NCBI RefSeq assembly: GCF_001655685.1 | Contig: NZ_LYVF01000158.1 | Location: 156,859-220,858, forward strand | DNA from: Desulfotomaculum copahuensis | GTDB taxonomy: Bacteria > Bacillota > Desulfotomaculia > Desulfotomaculales > Desulfovirgulaceae | Direction of reading: 5' to 3' | DNA length: 64,000 nucleotides | Part shown: piece by piece, positions 34,903 through 44,398 of the stretch | How positions within the stretch are numbered: position 1 is the stretch's first letter | Layout of the letters: the number at the start of each line of letters is the position of its first letter | Notes under the pieces: generated by a model | What the model saw: only the letters and a program-made list of their open reading frames with translations | Database searches by the model: none | Told to the model about the DNA's origin: nothing | Made by a program: the position numbers and the translations under genes

Positions 34903-36009
34903 TCATTTGGGTGTGATATAGCGGGAAATGTTCAAGAGTATGCCCACCCCCATCAACGTGAAAACCAGTGATGTTCCCCCGAAGCTGATAAACGGCAGTG
35001 TGATTCCCGTCACCGGCAGGGTGCTGGTGACCACACCGATGTTGATAATCGCCTGAATGGCCACACCGGCCACAATGCCGGCCGCCAGAATGCTGCCGAA
35101 CGGGTCCGGGGAAGTGATGGCCACTTTCAGTCCGCGCCAGATAAAGAGGACAAAGAGTAAAATGACAAAACAGGCGCCGATGAAACCCAGTTCCTCGCCG
35201 ATCACGGCAAAAATGAAATCGGTCTGCCGTTCCGGCAGGAACAGATATTTGGAATGACGTCCGTGACCCAGCCCGGCACCCAGAAAGCCGCCCGAACCAA
35301 GCGACATCAGCGAATTCAAAATGTGCCAGCCGGTTCCGGAGGGATCCTTTTCCGGATCCAGAAAGGCCAGAAAACGCCGCATGCGGTAGGGCTCATGCCA
35401 GATGGCCAGGCCGACCGCGCCCACACCCAGTACACCCATTACAGCCAGACTGCCCATTGGAGCACCGGCGGCAAAAAGCATCACCACGATGGTTCCGGCC
35501 AAAGTCACCGCCGTACCCAGATCCGGCTGCTTTAAAATCAATCCGGCCGCCAGGGCCATAATCACCAGGTAGGGCAGCATCCCCTTGCGGAAACTCTGCG
35601 CCTGTTCCGGACGGCGGGAGAGACCGTAAGCCGTAAAGACCACCAGGCACAGTTTGGCAAATTCCGACGGCTGGAAGCTCAACGGACCCAAATTCAGCCA
35701 GCGCTGCGCGCCCAGTTTGGCCACCCCGATGCCGGGTACAAGTACCGCGGCCAAAAGGGCGAAGGCCAGTATGAGCAGCCATCCGGCCCATTTTTTGAGC
35801 CGCCAGTAGTCAAAATTCATCATAAAAAACATGATCGCCAGGCCGATCGCCGCCCAGACAAGCTGACGCACGAGAAAGTAGTAAGTATTGTTGAACAGGC
35901 GAAATGCATAGTAGCTACTTGAGCTGAACACCATGACGATACCCACGCTCAACAACATGAGCACGGACAGGAAAAGAACAAAATCGGGTGACCGCCTCCG
36001 TAGCTGCAT
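34903..36009 (-). CDS. ftsW: FtsW/SpoVE-type lipid II polymerase (SEDS family)
   Basis: Septal peptidoglycan glycosyltransferase acting with the class B PBP encoded at 41622-43793. The 368 residues have ten predicted helices and SEDS motifs: AQRWLNLGPLSFQPSEFAKL, KQPDLGTAVTL, LSLGSGGFLGAGLGHGRHSK-like loop split around HSKYLFLPERQTDFIFAVIGEE (visible in order), and LPFISFGGTSL near the C-terminus. It could serve as FtsW, SpoVE or both; only one SEDS gene is in this window, next to a PASTA-bearing PBP of SpoVD type. Confidence 0.95.
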   Translation of the reverse strand: MQLRRRSPDFVLFLSVLMLLSVGIVMVFSSSSYYAFRLFNNTYYFLVRQLVWAAIGLAIMFFMMNFDYWRLKKWAGWLLILAFALLAAVLVPGIGVAKLGAQRWLNLGPLSFQPSEFAKLCLVVFTAYGLSRRPEQAQSFRKGMLPYLVIMALAAGLILKQPDLGTAVTLAGTIVVMLFAAGAPMGSLAVMGVLGVGAVGLAIWHEPYRMRRFLAFLDPEKDPSGTGWHILNSLMSLGSGGFLGAGLGHGRHSKYLFLPERQTDFIFAVIGEELGFIGACFVILLFVLFIWRGLKVAITSPDPFGSILAAGIVAGVAIQAIINIGVVTSTLPVTGITLPFISFGGTSLVFTLMGVGILLNISRYITPK

Positions 36010-36018
36010 GATCTTCGC

Positions 36019-37407
36019 CTACCCCCTCATGGACAACACAATCTCCCGGAACAGATCTCCCCGTTCCTCGTAACTCTTGAACATATCCCAACTGGCGCAG
36101 GCGGGGGACAACAAAACCACATCCCCCGGCCGGGCCTCGTTCCGGGCCATGAAAACCGCCTGGCGGAAATCCCCGGCTTTCAGCACCCGGGTGATGCCCG
36201 CCGCCCGGGCGGCCGTCTCCAGTTCGCCGGCGCACTGGCCGAGCACCACCATGGCGCGTACTTTTTCCTTCGCCCGCTGGACAAAGGCGGTGAAATCGTT
36301 GCCCTTGTTTTTACCTCCGGCCAGTAAAACAACCGGTTGCGTATATGATTCGAGCGCCTTGATACTGGCATCCGGATTAGTTCCCTTGGAGTCGTTTACA
36401 TACATTACGCCATCAATTTCAGCCACCGGTTCCAGCCGGTGGGGCACACCGGGGAACTGGCGCAGGGTATCCGCCAACAGCCGTTCCGGTACGCCCCTTT
36501 CCAGGGCGCAGGCCACAGCGGCCAGGGCGTTCTCCAGATTGTGCGCTCCCGGCAGGCGCAGATCGTTGACCGGCATTACCGGAGTGCTGTGACTGTTCAT
36601 TTTTGCCATGATCTGGCCGCCCTGGATAAACACCCCTGATTTAAGCGTATGCACCCGGCTGAAAAATATGACCCGTCCGGGACAGTTGGCGGCCAGTTCC
36701 CTGACCGGAGGATCGTCGTAATTGAGCACGGCACAGTCCTTTGGACCTTGATTGGCAAAGATGCGCGCCTTGGCTGCGGTGTAACCGGCCATGTCGCCGT
36801 GACGGTCGAGGTGGTCCGGGGTAATGTTCAGTATGGCCGCCACCTGCGGGTGGAAATGAACAGTGGTTTCCAGCTGGAAGCTGGAAACCTCGGCCACAAT
36901 CAAATCGGACGGGCCGAAATTTTCCACTTCCGCCACCAGCGGATTGCCGATATTCCCGGCTACCAGGGTACGCACGCCGGCATGCTTGAAGATTTCCCCG
37001 AGCAGGCTGGTGGTGGTGGTTTTCCCGTTGGTACCGGTAATGGCCACCAGCGGCGCCCGGCAAAAACGCCAGGCCAGCTCCAGTTCCCCGATCACCGGCA
37101 CACCCCGCTCCCGTGCCCGGGCCACCGGGGCCATGCTCAGCGGCACGCCGGGACTGACCACCACCAGATCAAAACCATCCGGAGCCGGATAGCGGCCCAG
37201 ACTCAGGCGCACCCCGGCTGCGGACAGGATCTTCAAATCACCGCCCAGGGCTGTTTCATCCTTGTTGTCCGTAAGTGTGACCGCCGCCCCTTTGGTCTTT
37301 AAAAAGCGGGCCACGGCCAGGCCGCTCCGGCCCGCCCCGATCACCAGTGTCTTAACCTGTTCCAGTTGCACCAAAGTAACCTTCTTTCCATAATTATCGG
37401 CTGTCAC
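36019..37407 (-). CDS. murD: UDP-N-acetylmuramoylalanine--D-glutamate ligase
   Basis: ATP-dependent addition of D-Glu to UDP-MurNAc-L-Ala. The 462 residues contain VIGAGRSGLAVARFL, P-loop ITGTNGKTTTTSL, EVSSFQLE, NITPDHLDRHG, HRLEPVAEIDGV and VNDSKGTNPD. A start inside the listed frame (about 37371, with AGAAGG upstream) would remove 12 residues and is plausible. 13 bp after mraY, 10 bp before ftsW, so it is part of the tightly packed dcw block. Confidence 0.97.
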   Translation of the reverse strand: MTADNYGKKVTLVQLEQVKTLVIGAGRSGLAVARFLKTKGAAVTLTDNKDETALGGDLKILSAAGVRLSLGRYPAPDGFDLVVVSPGVPLSMAPVARARERGVPVIGELELAWRFCRAPLVAITGTNGKTTTTSLLGEIFKHAGVRTLVAGNIGNPLVAEVENFGPSDLIVAEVSSFQLETTVHFHPQVAAILNITPDHLDRHGDMAGYTAAKARIFANQGPKDCAVLNYDDPPVRELAANCPGRVIFFSRVHTLKSGVFIQGGQIMAKMNSHSTPVMPVNDLRLPGAHNLENALAAVACALERGVPERLLADTLRQFPGVPHRLEPVAEIDGVMYVNDSKGTNPDASIKALESYTQPVVLLAGGKNKGNDFTAFVQRAKEKVRAMVVLGQCAGELETAARAAGITRVLKAGDFRQAVFMARNEARPGDVVLLSPACASWDMFKSYEERGDLFREIVLSMRG

Positions 37408-37419
37408 CGGCCGGCGTGA

Positions 37420-38421
37420 TCAGCCCAGCCGGTACAGGCCGGCCAGGCCCAGGGCAGCGAAAAGCAGGGCAGCCGCCCAAAAAGTGAAAACCACCCGGTT
37501 CTCGCTCCAGCCGGCGAGTTCAAAATGGTGATGTAACGGGCTCATGCGAAAGATACGCCGGCCGAAAAGCTGGAATGAAATCACCTGCAAGATGACCGAC
37601 AAGGCTTCCAACACATAAATGCCACCGGTAATCACCAGGAACAATTCACTTCTGGTCAACACCGCTGCCGCCCCCAGGGCGCCGCCCAGGGCCAGGGAAC
37701 CGGTGTCACCCATAAATACGCGTGCCGGATGATGATTGTAGACCAGGAAACCCAGGCACCCCCCGGCCACCGCGGCCAGCACGGCGGCCACACCGGCCTC
37801 GCCCGTCAGCAGGGCGAGGCAAACCATGGCTGCAGCGGCCACCGCCGTCACACCGGCAGCCAGTCCGTCCAGTCCGTCGGTAAGGTTTACGGCATTGGCC
37901 GTACCGGTCACCACCAGCACGGCAAAGATGATATAGCCCCAAACTCCCAGTTCAATGGTCAGCCCGCCGGGAACGGAAAAGCCGCTGAACGGCAGCACTA
38001 TGTCGGTGCCCCGGCCCAGGCAGGAAACGGCCAGAACTGCCAGCAGCGCGCTCAAGAGCACCTGGCCGAGCATTTTTTCACGCGCCTTCAAGCCAAGCGG
38101 CCGTTTTAAGACTACTTTAATCAGATCGTCCAACAGGCCGATGACACCAAAACCTACGGTCACTCCAAGCATGAGCAGTGTTTCCGCGGAACGGCCGGCC
38201 AGCCAGAGCCCGGCCACAGTGATGCCGGCCAGGAACATCACCCCGCCCATGGTCGGTGTACCCGTCTTTTGCAAATGGGAAGCCGGACCGTCGTCACGCA
38301 CCTGCTGGCCGAACTTCAGCCGGTGCAGGACCGGAATGGCCAGCGGACCGAGCAGCACGGTAACCCCTAAAGAAAGCAACAAAGTTTCACCCAGCACGAG
38401 CCAGACTCCATCCATCATCAC
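37420..38421 (-). CDS. mraY: Phospho-N-acetylmuramoyl-pentapeptide-transferase
   Basis: Ten-helix membrane enzyme that attaches phospho-MurNAc-pentapeptide to undecaprenyl phosphate (lipid I). The 333 residues show DDGPASHLQKTGTPTMGG, the Mg-binding GLLDDLIKV, NAVNLTDGLDGLA, and VFMGDTGSLALGG followed by MSPLHHHFE. All catalytic aspartates and the HHH motif are present. The start is uncertain: no strong ribosome-binding site precedes the ATG run. It lies 133 bp after murF. Confidence 0.97.
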   Translation of the reverse strand: MMMDGVWLVLGETLLLSLGVTVLLGPLAIPVLHRLKFGQQVRDDGPASHLQKTGTPTMGGVMFLAGITVAGLWLAGRSAETLLMLGVTVGFGVIGLLDDLIKVVLKRPLGLKAREKMLGQVLLSALLAVLAVSCLGRGTDIVLPFSGFSVPGGLTIELGVWGYIIFAVLVVTGTANAVNLTDGLDGLAAGVTAVAAAAMVCLALLTGEAGVAAVLAAVAGGCLGFLVYNHHPARVFMGDTGSLALGGALGAAAVLTRSELFLVITGGIYVLEALSVILQVISFQLFGRRIFRMSPLHHHFELAGWSENRVVFTFWAAALLFAALGLAGLYRLG

Positions 38422-38554
38422 CAGGCCGCTTGCCGGCCAGCCCCCTTTCGTACTACTGCACAGCCGTGTTGCTCATACTTTACCGGCGCTACCGGAGCGG
38501 TTGCCACGGAAGCCGCCGCGCCAAAACAGAGCGGCGGTGAAACGCGCCGCCGTT

Positions 38555-39925
38555 TCAGCTTGCGCTGGTGATCCCGCGGACGATTTCTTCCATCTGCATG
38601 CCCCGGGAGCCCTTGATCAACACGGCGTCACCCTCCGTCAACAATCCGCGCAACAGTGCCACCGCCGCCGCATTGGACGGACAAAGGCTGAGCCGGCCGG
38701 CCGGCAGCCCGGCGGTCAGAGCGCCCTCGACTATATGGCGGGCCAGTTCGCCCACCGCCACCAGATAATCCGCCCGCGAAGCGGCAACCGCCCCGGTTTC
38801 CCGGTGCCCGGGTACGGCCCGCCCGCCCAGTTCGAGCATATCCCCCAGCACCGCCACCCGGCGGCGGGCGGGTGTTTCCGCCAGTACGTCCAGAGCGGCC
38901 AGGGCGGAGGCGGGGTTGGCGTTATAAGCATCATTAATGATCGTCATACCCCGGTGCCGGATTATTTCCAGCCGCATCTCCCCGCCGGCGGCCCGGGCCA
39001 GCCCATCCGCCACAACGGCCGGAGGCAAACCGAGCATCCAGCCCGCCCCGGCGGCCGCCAGGGCATTCTCCACATTATGCCGGCCGGGCAGGGGGAGATA
39101 GACCTCCACCTGTGCACCGGCCAGCAACAGGGTAAAGCGGCTGCCCGTCCCCTCCGCGCGGACGTCCACGGCCCTGATGTCGGCACCGGGCGCGGTGCCG
39201 AAAAACAACACCTTCCCCCGGCAGCGGGCGGCTTCCCGCTCAATGAAAGGGCTTTCCCGGTGCAGCAGGGCGAAGCCGTCCGCCGGCACGGCATCCAAAA
39301 TCTCCCCTTTGGCCCGGGCGATATTGTCCACCGAACCCAGCCGCTCAAAATGCGCCTCACCGATATTGGTGATTACCGCCGCCGTGGGCCGGGCCACCCG
39401 GCACAGGGCGGCAATCTCCCCCGGTCCGCGCATGGCCATTTCCAGCACCACCGCATCGCAGCCGCCGTCCATCTCCAGCAGGGTCAGGGGCAGGCCGATT
39501 TCATTATTCCGGTTGCCTGTGGTTTTCAGGGTGCTGAACCGTCCGGACAGCACCGCTGTAATCATATCCTTGGTGCTTGTTTTACCGGTGCTGCCGGTAA
39601 CGCCGATCACCGGCACCCGGTAATTATCCCGGTTGTAACGGGCCAGTTGCTGCAGGGCGGCCAGGGTGTCAGCCACCTGGATCACGGCCGCCGGTCCGGC
39701 GATTTCCACCGGACGATCCACCACCACCCCGCACGCGCCGGAATCCACCGCCTGTTGAACAAACTGATGGGCGTCGTAACGTTCCCCGCGCAGGGCGAAA
39801 AACAACTGGCCGGGCGTAAGCCGCCTGGTATCCGTACATACGGAGGCCACTTCCCGGCCGGCATCCCCCCGGCACAACCTCCCGCCCGCGGCCCGGGCCG
39901 CCTCGCCCAGGCTCATTTTTTTCAT
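38555..39925 (-). CDS. murF: UDP-N-acetylmuramoyl-tripeptide--D-alanyl-D-alanine ligase
   Basis: Adds D-Ala-D-Ala to the UDP-MurNAc-tripeptide. The 456 residues contain the N-terminal Mur domain (CTDTRRLTPGQLFFALRGER), P-loop VTGSTGKTSTKD, NRNNEIGLPLTLL, ITNIGEAHFERLGS, and NDAYNANPAS. Its ATG overlaps the murE stop (ATGA), giving translational coupling. High-GC, Ala-rich composition like the neighbours; nothing anomalous. Confidence 0.97.
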   Translation of the reverse strand: MKKMSLGEAARAAGGRLCRGDAGREVASVCTDTRRLTPGQLFFALRGERYDAHQFVQQAVDSGACGVVVDRPVEIAGPAAVIQVADTLAALQQLARYNRDNYRVPVIGVTGSTGKTSTKDMITAVLSGRFSTLKTTGNRNNEIGLPLTLLEMDGGCDAVVLEMAMRGPGEIAALCRVARPTAAVITNIGEAHFERLGSVDNIARAKGEILDAVPADGFALLHRESPFIEREAARCRGKVLFFGTAPGADIRAVDVRAEGTGSRFTLLLAGAQVEVYLPLPGRHNVENALAAAGAGWMLGLPPAVVADGLARAAGGEMRLEIIRHRGMTIINDAYNANPASALAALDVLAETPARRRVAVLGDMLELGGRAVPGHRETGAVAASRADYLVAVGELARHIVEGALTAGLPAGRLSLCPSNAAAVALLRGLLTEGDAVLIKGSRGMQMEEIVRGITSAS

Positions 39926-41427
39926 ATCCGCCCATTCCTTCCCCGGGCGCGCATAATCTGCTCCAGCGCCCGCATCGCTTCCTGCCGGTCGTCAAAAGGA
40001 TGTTTTTCGGTACCGATGATCTGGTAGTCCTCATGTCCTTTGCCGGCGATAACCACCGTATCGCCCGGTTCAGCCGCCGCAACGGCGTAAAAAATGGCCT
40101 CGCGCCGGTCCGGGACAATCCGGTAGCTATTCTTGTCCAGCACCCGGGACAGGCCTTCCTCCACATCTGCTATTATGCGCAGGGGGTCCTCCGTGCGCGG
40201 ATTGTCGGAAGTAAGCACCGGCAAATCGCTCAAGCGGGCGGCAATCTCCCCCATCAATGGACGCTTGCCCCGGTCCCGGTCGCCGCCGCAGCCGAAAAGA
40301 GTGATCAGCCGGCCGCCTGTAATCTGCCGGGCTGTTTTGAGCACGTTTTCCAGCCCGTCCGGAGTATGGGCATAATCCACCACCACGGCAAAATCCTGCC
40401 CCCGGTCCACCAGTTCGAAACGGCCCGGCACTCCGGACACTTCCTGCAATCCGGTGATAACATGTTCCAGGGGGATGCCCAGCGCCCCACCGGCCGCCAG
40501 GGCGGCCAGGGCGTTATAAACATTAAACAGACCGGTCAACTTCAGCCGCACTTCTCCCCGCCCCCAGGGGCTGGTCACATGAAAATGCACCCCCCGCGGG
40601 GTAACTTGAATTTTTTCCGCCCGCACGTCGGCCGGACCATGCATACCGTAGGTCGTCACCGCCGCCCGGGTAACGTTGATGATCCGCTCCGCCCGGGGAT
40701 CGTCCCGGTTGATTACCGCCGTCCCGGGCCGTCCGCCGTCCGCTGCGCCCAGGGAGGCAAACAGGCGGGACTTGGCGGCCAGATAATCATCCATGTCATG
40801 GTGGAAATCCAAATGATCCTGGGTGATGTTGGTAAATATACCCAAATCAAAATCGCAACCGGCCACCCGGTTCAGGGCCAGGGCGTGCGAACTGACTTCC
40901 ATCACGGCCAGCGCCACTTTTTCGGCCACCATTTCCGCCAGCAACTGTTGCAGGTCCAAGGACTCCGGAGTGGTATGCTCCACGGGCAGCACCCGGTCGC
41001 CGATACGGTTGGCGATAGTACCGATCAAGCCCACTTTCAGTCCGGTGGCGCGTCCGATGGCCGCCAGCAGGTGGGAGGTGGTGGTCTTGCCGTTGGTTCC
41101 GGTTACGCCGGCCATTTTCAATTGCCGGGACGGATAGCCGTAATACCGCGCCGCCAGCAGGCCCAAAGCCAGGCGGGAATCGGCCACCCGCACCCAGGCC
41201 GCGGGGGCGGGAACTGCCACCGGCTTTTGTATCACCACTGCCGCCGCGCCGGCAGCCACAGCCTGCTCGATGAACCGGTGCCCGTCGGTTTGGAAACCCT
41301 CAATGGCCACAAACAAAAAACCCGGCCTGACCCGCCGGGAATCATAAGCGATACCCGGCACCGGGATGTCCTGGCGTCCACCGCAGGCCAAAATTTTTTG
41401 TCCCTCGACCAGTTTACTGAGTAACAA
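39922..41427 (-). CDS. murE: UDP-MurNAc-L-alanyl-D-glutamate--meso-2,6-diaminopimelate ligase
   Basis: Adds the third stem-peptide residue. The 501 residues have the N-terminal UDP domain (YDSRRVRPGFLFVAIEG), P-loop VTGTNGKTTTSHLL, ITQDHLDFHHDMD, the carbamylated-lysine region (AAKSRLF), DYAHTPDGLENVL, and LTSDNPRTEDP. The DNPR motif marks specificity for meso-diaminopimelate rather than lysine. The TTG start has AAGGAGG seven bases upstream. It follows spoVD across a 194-bp gap with a large hairpin. Confidence 0.97.
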   Translation of the reverse strand: MLLSKLVEGQKILACGGRQDIPVPGIAYDSRRVRPGFLFVAIEGFQTDGHRFIEQAVAAGAAAVVIQKPVAVPAPAAWVRVADSRLALGLLAARYYGYPSRQLKMAGVTGTNGKTTTSHLLAAIGRATGLKVGLIGTIANRIGDRVLPVEHTTPESLDLQQLLAEMVAEKVALAVMEVSSHALALNRVAGCDFDLGIFTNITQDHLDFHHDMDDYLAAKSRLFASLGAADGGRPGTAVINRDDPRAERIINVTRAAVTTYGMHGPADVRAEKIQVTPRGVHFHVTSPWGRGEVRLKLTGLFNVYNALAALAAGGALGIPLEHVITGLQEVSGVPGRFELVDRGQDFAVVVDYAHTPDGLENVLKTARQITGGRLITLFGCGGDRDRGKRPLMGEIAARLSDLPVLTSDNPRTEDPLRIIADVEEGLSRVLDKNSYRIVPDRREAIFYAVAAAEPGDTVVIAGKGHEDYQIIGTEKHPFDDRQEAMRALEQIMRARGRNGRI

Positions 41428-41530
41428 CCCAAATCCTCCTTACGGATGAGCACAAGCAAAACCGGCTGCGGTCATCCCTCTAAATCGTTATACTATCACC
41501 AGTGCAACGGCAATGCAATAAGCAAGCGGG

Positions 41531-41564
41531 GCGGTAAAAACAGACAACAGGCTGTTTTTACCGC
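41531..41564. other. Large perfect hairpin between pbpB/spoVD and murE
   Basis: GCGGTAAAAACAG (41531-41543) pairs with CTGTTTTTACCGC (41552-41564) around 8 bases. There is no T-run, so it may be an attenuator, a processing site or a regulator site. The remaining gap 41428-41621 shows AT-rich sequence with a possible TATAAC -10 but no firm promoter. Confidence 0.55.
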
Positions 41565-41621
41565 ATTGTATTATATTACCTGGATCATAGTATGACCCTA
41601 TTTTAATCAAACTTTACCATC

Positions 41622-43793
41622 TTATGGCTTTTCTACAAAATCCTGCCGGGATGGAACGGCCATGGCCGGCGGGGCCGGTCCGGGCGCGGGCCGGAATTCC
41701 ACCTGCACGGCGCTGCCGCTCCTGATCCGGGTTCCCGGTTGTGGTTGCTGGCTTGCCGCCACCCCCAAACCGGTGGATTGCAGGTATAATCCCATGCCGT
41801 CCAGCAAACCGGCCGCTTCGGGCAGGGTCAGTCCGCTCAAATTGGGCACGGTCACCAGGCCGGCGGCTTCCGGCGGCGGCTGCATATTCAACACCACCGT
41901 ACTGCCGCTGTTCACCACCGCCCCGGCCATGGGCGTCTGCCGGTAAATCAGCGGTCCCTCTCCCACCACCTGAAAGGCCAGACCGGCCTCACGCAATATT
42001 TTTTGACCACTTTCCAGCGGGAAGTTGACCACGTTGGGCACCGTCACCTTGACCTTTGGTTCTTCGTAAACAAAGGGAGCGGGCGGCTTTTGCACAGCCG
42101 GATCTTCCGGCACACCCAGGTAATGCAGAACATCTTTGGCCACGGCGGCAAATACCGGCGCCGCCACCTGACTGCCGTAATAGTTGCCCCCTTGCGGTTC
42201 GGCCACCATGACCAGGGCGGCCAGACGCGGATTGCCGGCCGGGGCGAAACCGGTAAAAGAGGCCACGTATTTGCCGCTCACATATCCGCCGCCCGCACCG
42301 ACCACCTGGGCGGTACCGGTTTTACCGGCCACCCGGTACCCCTCCACAAAAGCGTTCCGTCCGGTCCCCTTGGCCACCACGTTTTCCAGCAGCCGGCAAA
42401 CCTCCTGCGCCGCCTGCGGGGACAGCACCCGGCGTTCCACCTCCGGCGCAAATGTTCTGATTACATGGCCGCCGGGATCGCGAATCTCCTTGACCAGATG
42501 CGGCCGGAGCAGTGTGCCGCCGTTAGCCACCGCCGAAGCTGCCGTGAGCAACTGGATCGGGGTGACGGCAATGGACTGTCCGATGGCCATGGTGGCCAGG
42601 TTCAAGTTGGTGGCCTTCTTCTCCGGAATAATGATCCCGCCGGCCTCACCGGGCAGGTCAATGCCGGTCGGACGGCCGAAGCCAAATTCCTGGATATAGC
42701 GGTAGAAGCGGGGTATGCCCAGACGCAGGCCCACCTCGACGAACCCCGGGTTGCAGGAGTTCATGACCACCTGCTCAAAGGTTTCACTGCCGTGACCACC
42801 GTCCGCCCAACACCGGATGTAGCGGTCGGCCACTTTGATGTAACCCGGATCGTAAAACTGATCCGTCGGCTTGACCACGCCTTCCGCAATGGCCGCGGCA
42901 GTGGTGACAATCTTGAAAGTGGAACCCGGTTCGTAGTTGTACCAGATGGCCGGGTTGCGGTCCCAGACACTGCGGGGGGCTTCCGCCCAGTCATTGGAGT
43001 TGAAGGTGGGCCGGCTGCCCATGGCCAGGATTTCACCGGTTTTGGGATCCATGACGATGATCACGGCCAGCCTGGGCTGGTATTTGGCCACCACCAGATC
43101 CAGTTCCCGCTCCACAATTTGTTGAATGGTCTTATCCAGGGTAAGTACCAGGCTGTCCCCCTGCCGGGGCGGTACGTACTTTTGCATCGGATCGTCAATT
43201 TGCCGGCCGCTGGCATCCTGTTCCACCATAATCCGGCCGTTTGTGCCCTGCAGTTCGTGGTCGTAAGTCTTTTCCAGGCCCATCAGGCCCTGGTTGTCTA
43301 TGCCGGTGAATCCCAGCAGGTGCGGGGCCAAAGTTGGATAGGGATAAAAGCGCTTGCTCTCTTCAACGAAATGGATGCCCGGCAGGTTTAACGCCTTGAT
43401 TTTTTTCACCGTGCCGTCATCAAGTTTGCGGGCCAGCCATTCATAACAGGATTTGCGGCTGAGTATGCTGAACAAGCGTTCTTTGTCCATACCAATCAAC
43501 GGGGCCAGTTGGTCCGCCTCCGTCCGTGGCTCTTTAACCAGATAGGGAATGGCGTACAGGGAGGAAACGCTGACACTGGTCACCAGTTCGGTGCCGTTGC
43601 GGTCGTAAATATTCCCCCGCCTGGCCTCCACCGGGATGTCCCGCATGCGCGCCTCTTCAGCTTTCTTCTGCCAGGCGTCCCCCATGACAAATTGTATCCA
43701 GACCAGGCGGACAACCATCCCGGCCAGGGCGAGGGCAAAAAGCATAAAAAGCCAGGTCAGCCTTTTGCGGGTGAGTACGTTGGTAGTACGCAT
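41622..43793 (-). CDS. spoVD: Class B penicillin-binding protein with two PASTA domains (PbpB/SpoVD)
   Basis: Transpeptidase for septal or spore-cortex peptidoglycan. ATG 43793 (GGAGGAG upstream) gives 723 residues: transmembrane helix (about 13-33), PBP dimer domain (about 50-215), transpeptidase with Ser291-T-F-Lys294, Ser346-C-N348 and Lys491-Thr-Gly, then two PASTA repeats (about 590-650 and 655-710). Presence of PASTA fits either Bacillus PbpB or SpoVD. Only one such gene is seen between ftsL and murE, where Bacillus has both, so it may do both jobs. The symbol is therefore tentative. Confidence 0.92.
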   Translation of the reverse strand: MRTTNVLTRKRLTWLFMLFALALAGMVVRLVWIQFVMGDAWQKKAEEARMRDIPVEARRGNIYDRNGTELVTSVSVSSLYAIPYLVKEPRTEADQLAPLIGMDKERLFSILSRKSCYEWLARKLDDGTVKKIKALNLPGIHFVEESKRFYPYPTLAPHLLGFTGIDNQGLMGLEKTYDHELQGTNGRIMVEQDASGRQIDDPMQKYVPPRQGDSLVLTLDKTIQQIVERELDLVVAKYQPRLAVIIVMDPKTGEILAMGSRPTFNSNDWAEAPRSVWDRNPAIWYNYEPGSTFKIVTTAAAIAEGVVKPTDQFYDPGYIKVADRYIRCWADGGHGSETFEQVVMNSCNPGFVEVGLRLGIPRFYRYIQEFGFGRPTGIDLPGEAGGIIIPEKKATNLNLATMAIGQSIAVTPIQLLTAASAVANGGTLLRPHLVKEIRDPGGHVIRTFAPEVERRVLSPQAAQEVCRLLENVVAKGTGRNAFVEGYRVAGKTGTAQVVGAGGGYVSGKYVASFTGFAPAGNPRLAALVMVAEPQGGNYYGSQVAAPVFAAVAKDVLHYLGVPEDPAVQKPPAPFVYEEPKVKVTVPNVVNFPLESGQKILREAGLAFQVVGEGPLIYRQTPMAGAVVNSGSTVVLNMQPPPEAAGLVTVPNLSGLTLPEAAGLLDGMGLYLQSTGLGVAASQQPQPGTRIRSGSAVQVEFRPAPGPAPPAMAVPSRQDFVEKP

Positions 43794-43888
43794 GGTACGC
43801 TCCTCCAACCTTTACCACCCGTGAAAAAGGCGCTGCCCTGGCCGGGGAAGACACCATTTTCCGGACGTGCCGGATTGTATTCAACTAT

Positions 43889-44395
43889 TTAACCCGGGCG
43901 CGTCCTTCCCTCGCGATGGCCGACCAGTTCCGCCAACGCCTGCAATACCCAGTTGCGATCCTTTGCCGCCGGCACACGTACCACACCGGCCGGCTTCGTC
44001 CGGGACGGCGCGGCAGCGGCGCTGCCGGATGGCTGCGGGGTGGCTTGTACCAGCACCACGTTTTTGTTATCGGGCTTGACCATACCCAGGCGGGTGGTGG
44101 CCACCTGCTCAATTCGCTGCAGGGAAGATAGCCCGGCCACCTGTTCGGAAAGCTCCCGGGTTTCTACATTCAGGTCGCCCAAATTTTTCTGCAGGCTGAC
44201 TATCTGACACCCCGTAGTCATGATCTGGGCATGCAAATAGCAAACAGCGATACCGGTAAGAAAGGCCAGCAGGACAAGGCCGGTCAGGGCCAACTGCCTG
44301 CGGCGCGGCAGGGTATTGGGCCGGGGGTCCGGAACCGGACGGCGCTTTTCCCCGGGTGGACTTTGATGATAGGGTTGTTCCCTTGCTACAATCAA
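43889..44395 (-). CDS. ftsL: Cell division protein FtsL-like
   Basis: A 168-residue bitopic protein with a Pro/Arg-rich cytoplasmic tail (1-32), a transmembrane helix (about 34-54) and a heptad coiled coil (about 60-105, IVSLQKNLGDLNVETRELSEQVA) ending in the RIEQVATTRLGMVKP segment typical of FtsL/DivIC. A Pro/Ala-rich tail follows. The ribosome-binding site GGAGGTG lies inside the end of rsmH. Position between rsmH and the class B PBP is diagnostic. Forms the DivIB-DivIC-FtsL complex. Confidence 0.9.
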   Translation of the reverse strand: MIVAREQPYHQSPPGEKRRPVPDPRPNTLPRRRQLALTGLVLLAFLTGIAVCYLHAQIMTTGCQIVSLQKNLGDLNVETRELSEQVAGLSSLQRIEQVATTRLGMVKPDNKNVVLVQATPQPSGSAAAAPSRTKPAGVVRVPAAKDRNWVLQALAELVGHREGRTRPG

Positions 44396-44398
44396 AGC

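Noticed and set aside
37955..40027. 690-codon plus-strand open frame
   Set aside because: It is antisense to mraY and murF, which have all their motifs. Its proline/arginine/glutamine-rich translation is the usual shadow of GC-rich genes.
40000..41424. 474-codon plus-strand frame opposite murE
   Set aside because: Shadow of murE; no domain, no ribosome-binding site.
42003..43391. 462-codon plus-strand frame opposite the class B PBP gene
   Set aside because: His/Gly/Gln-rich shadow composition and no start signals; the PBP reading is certain.
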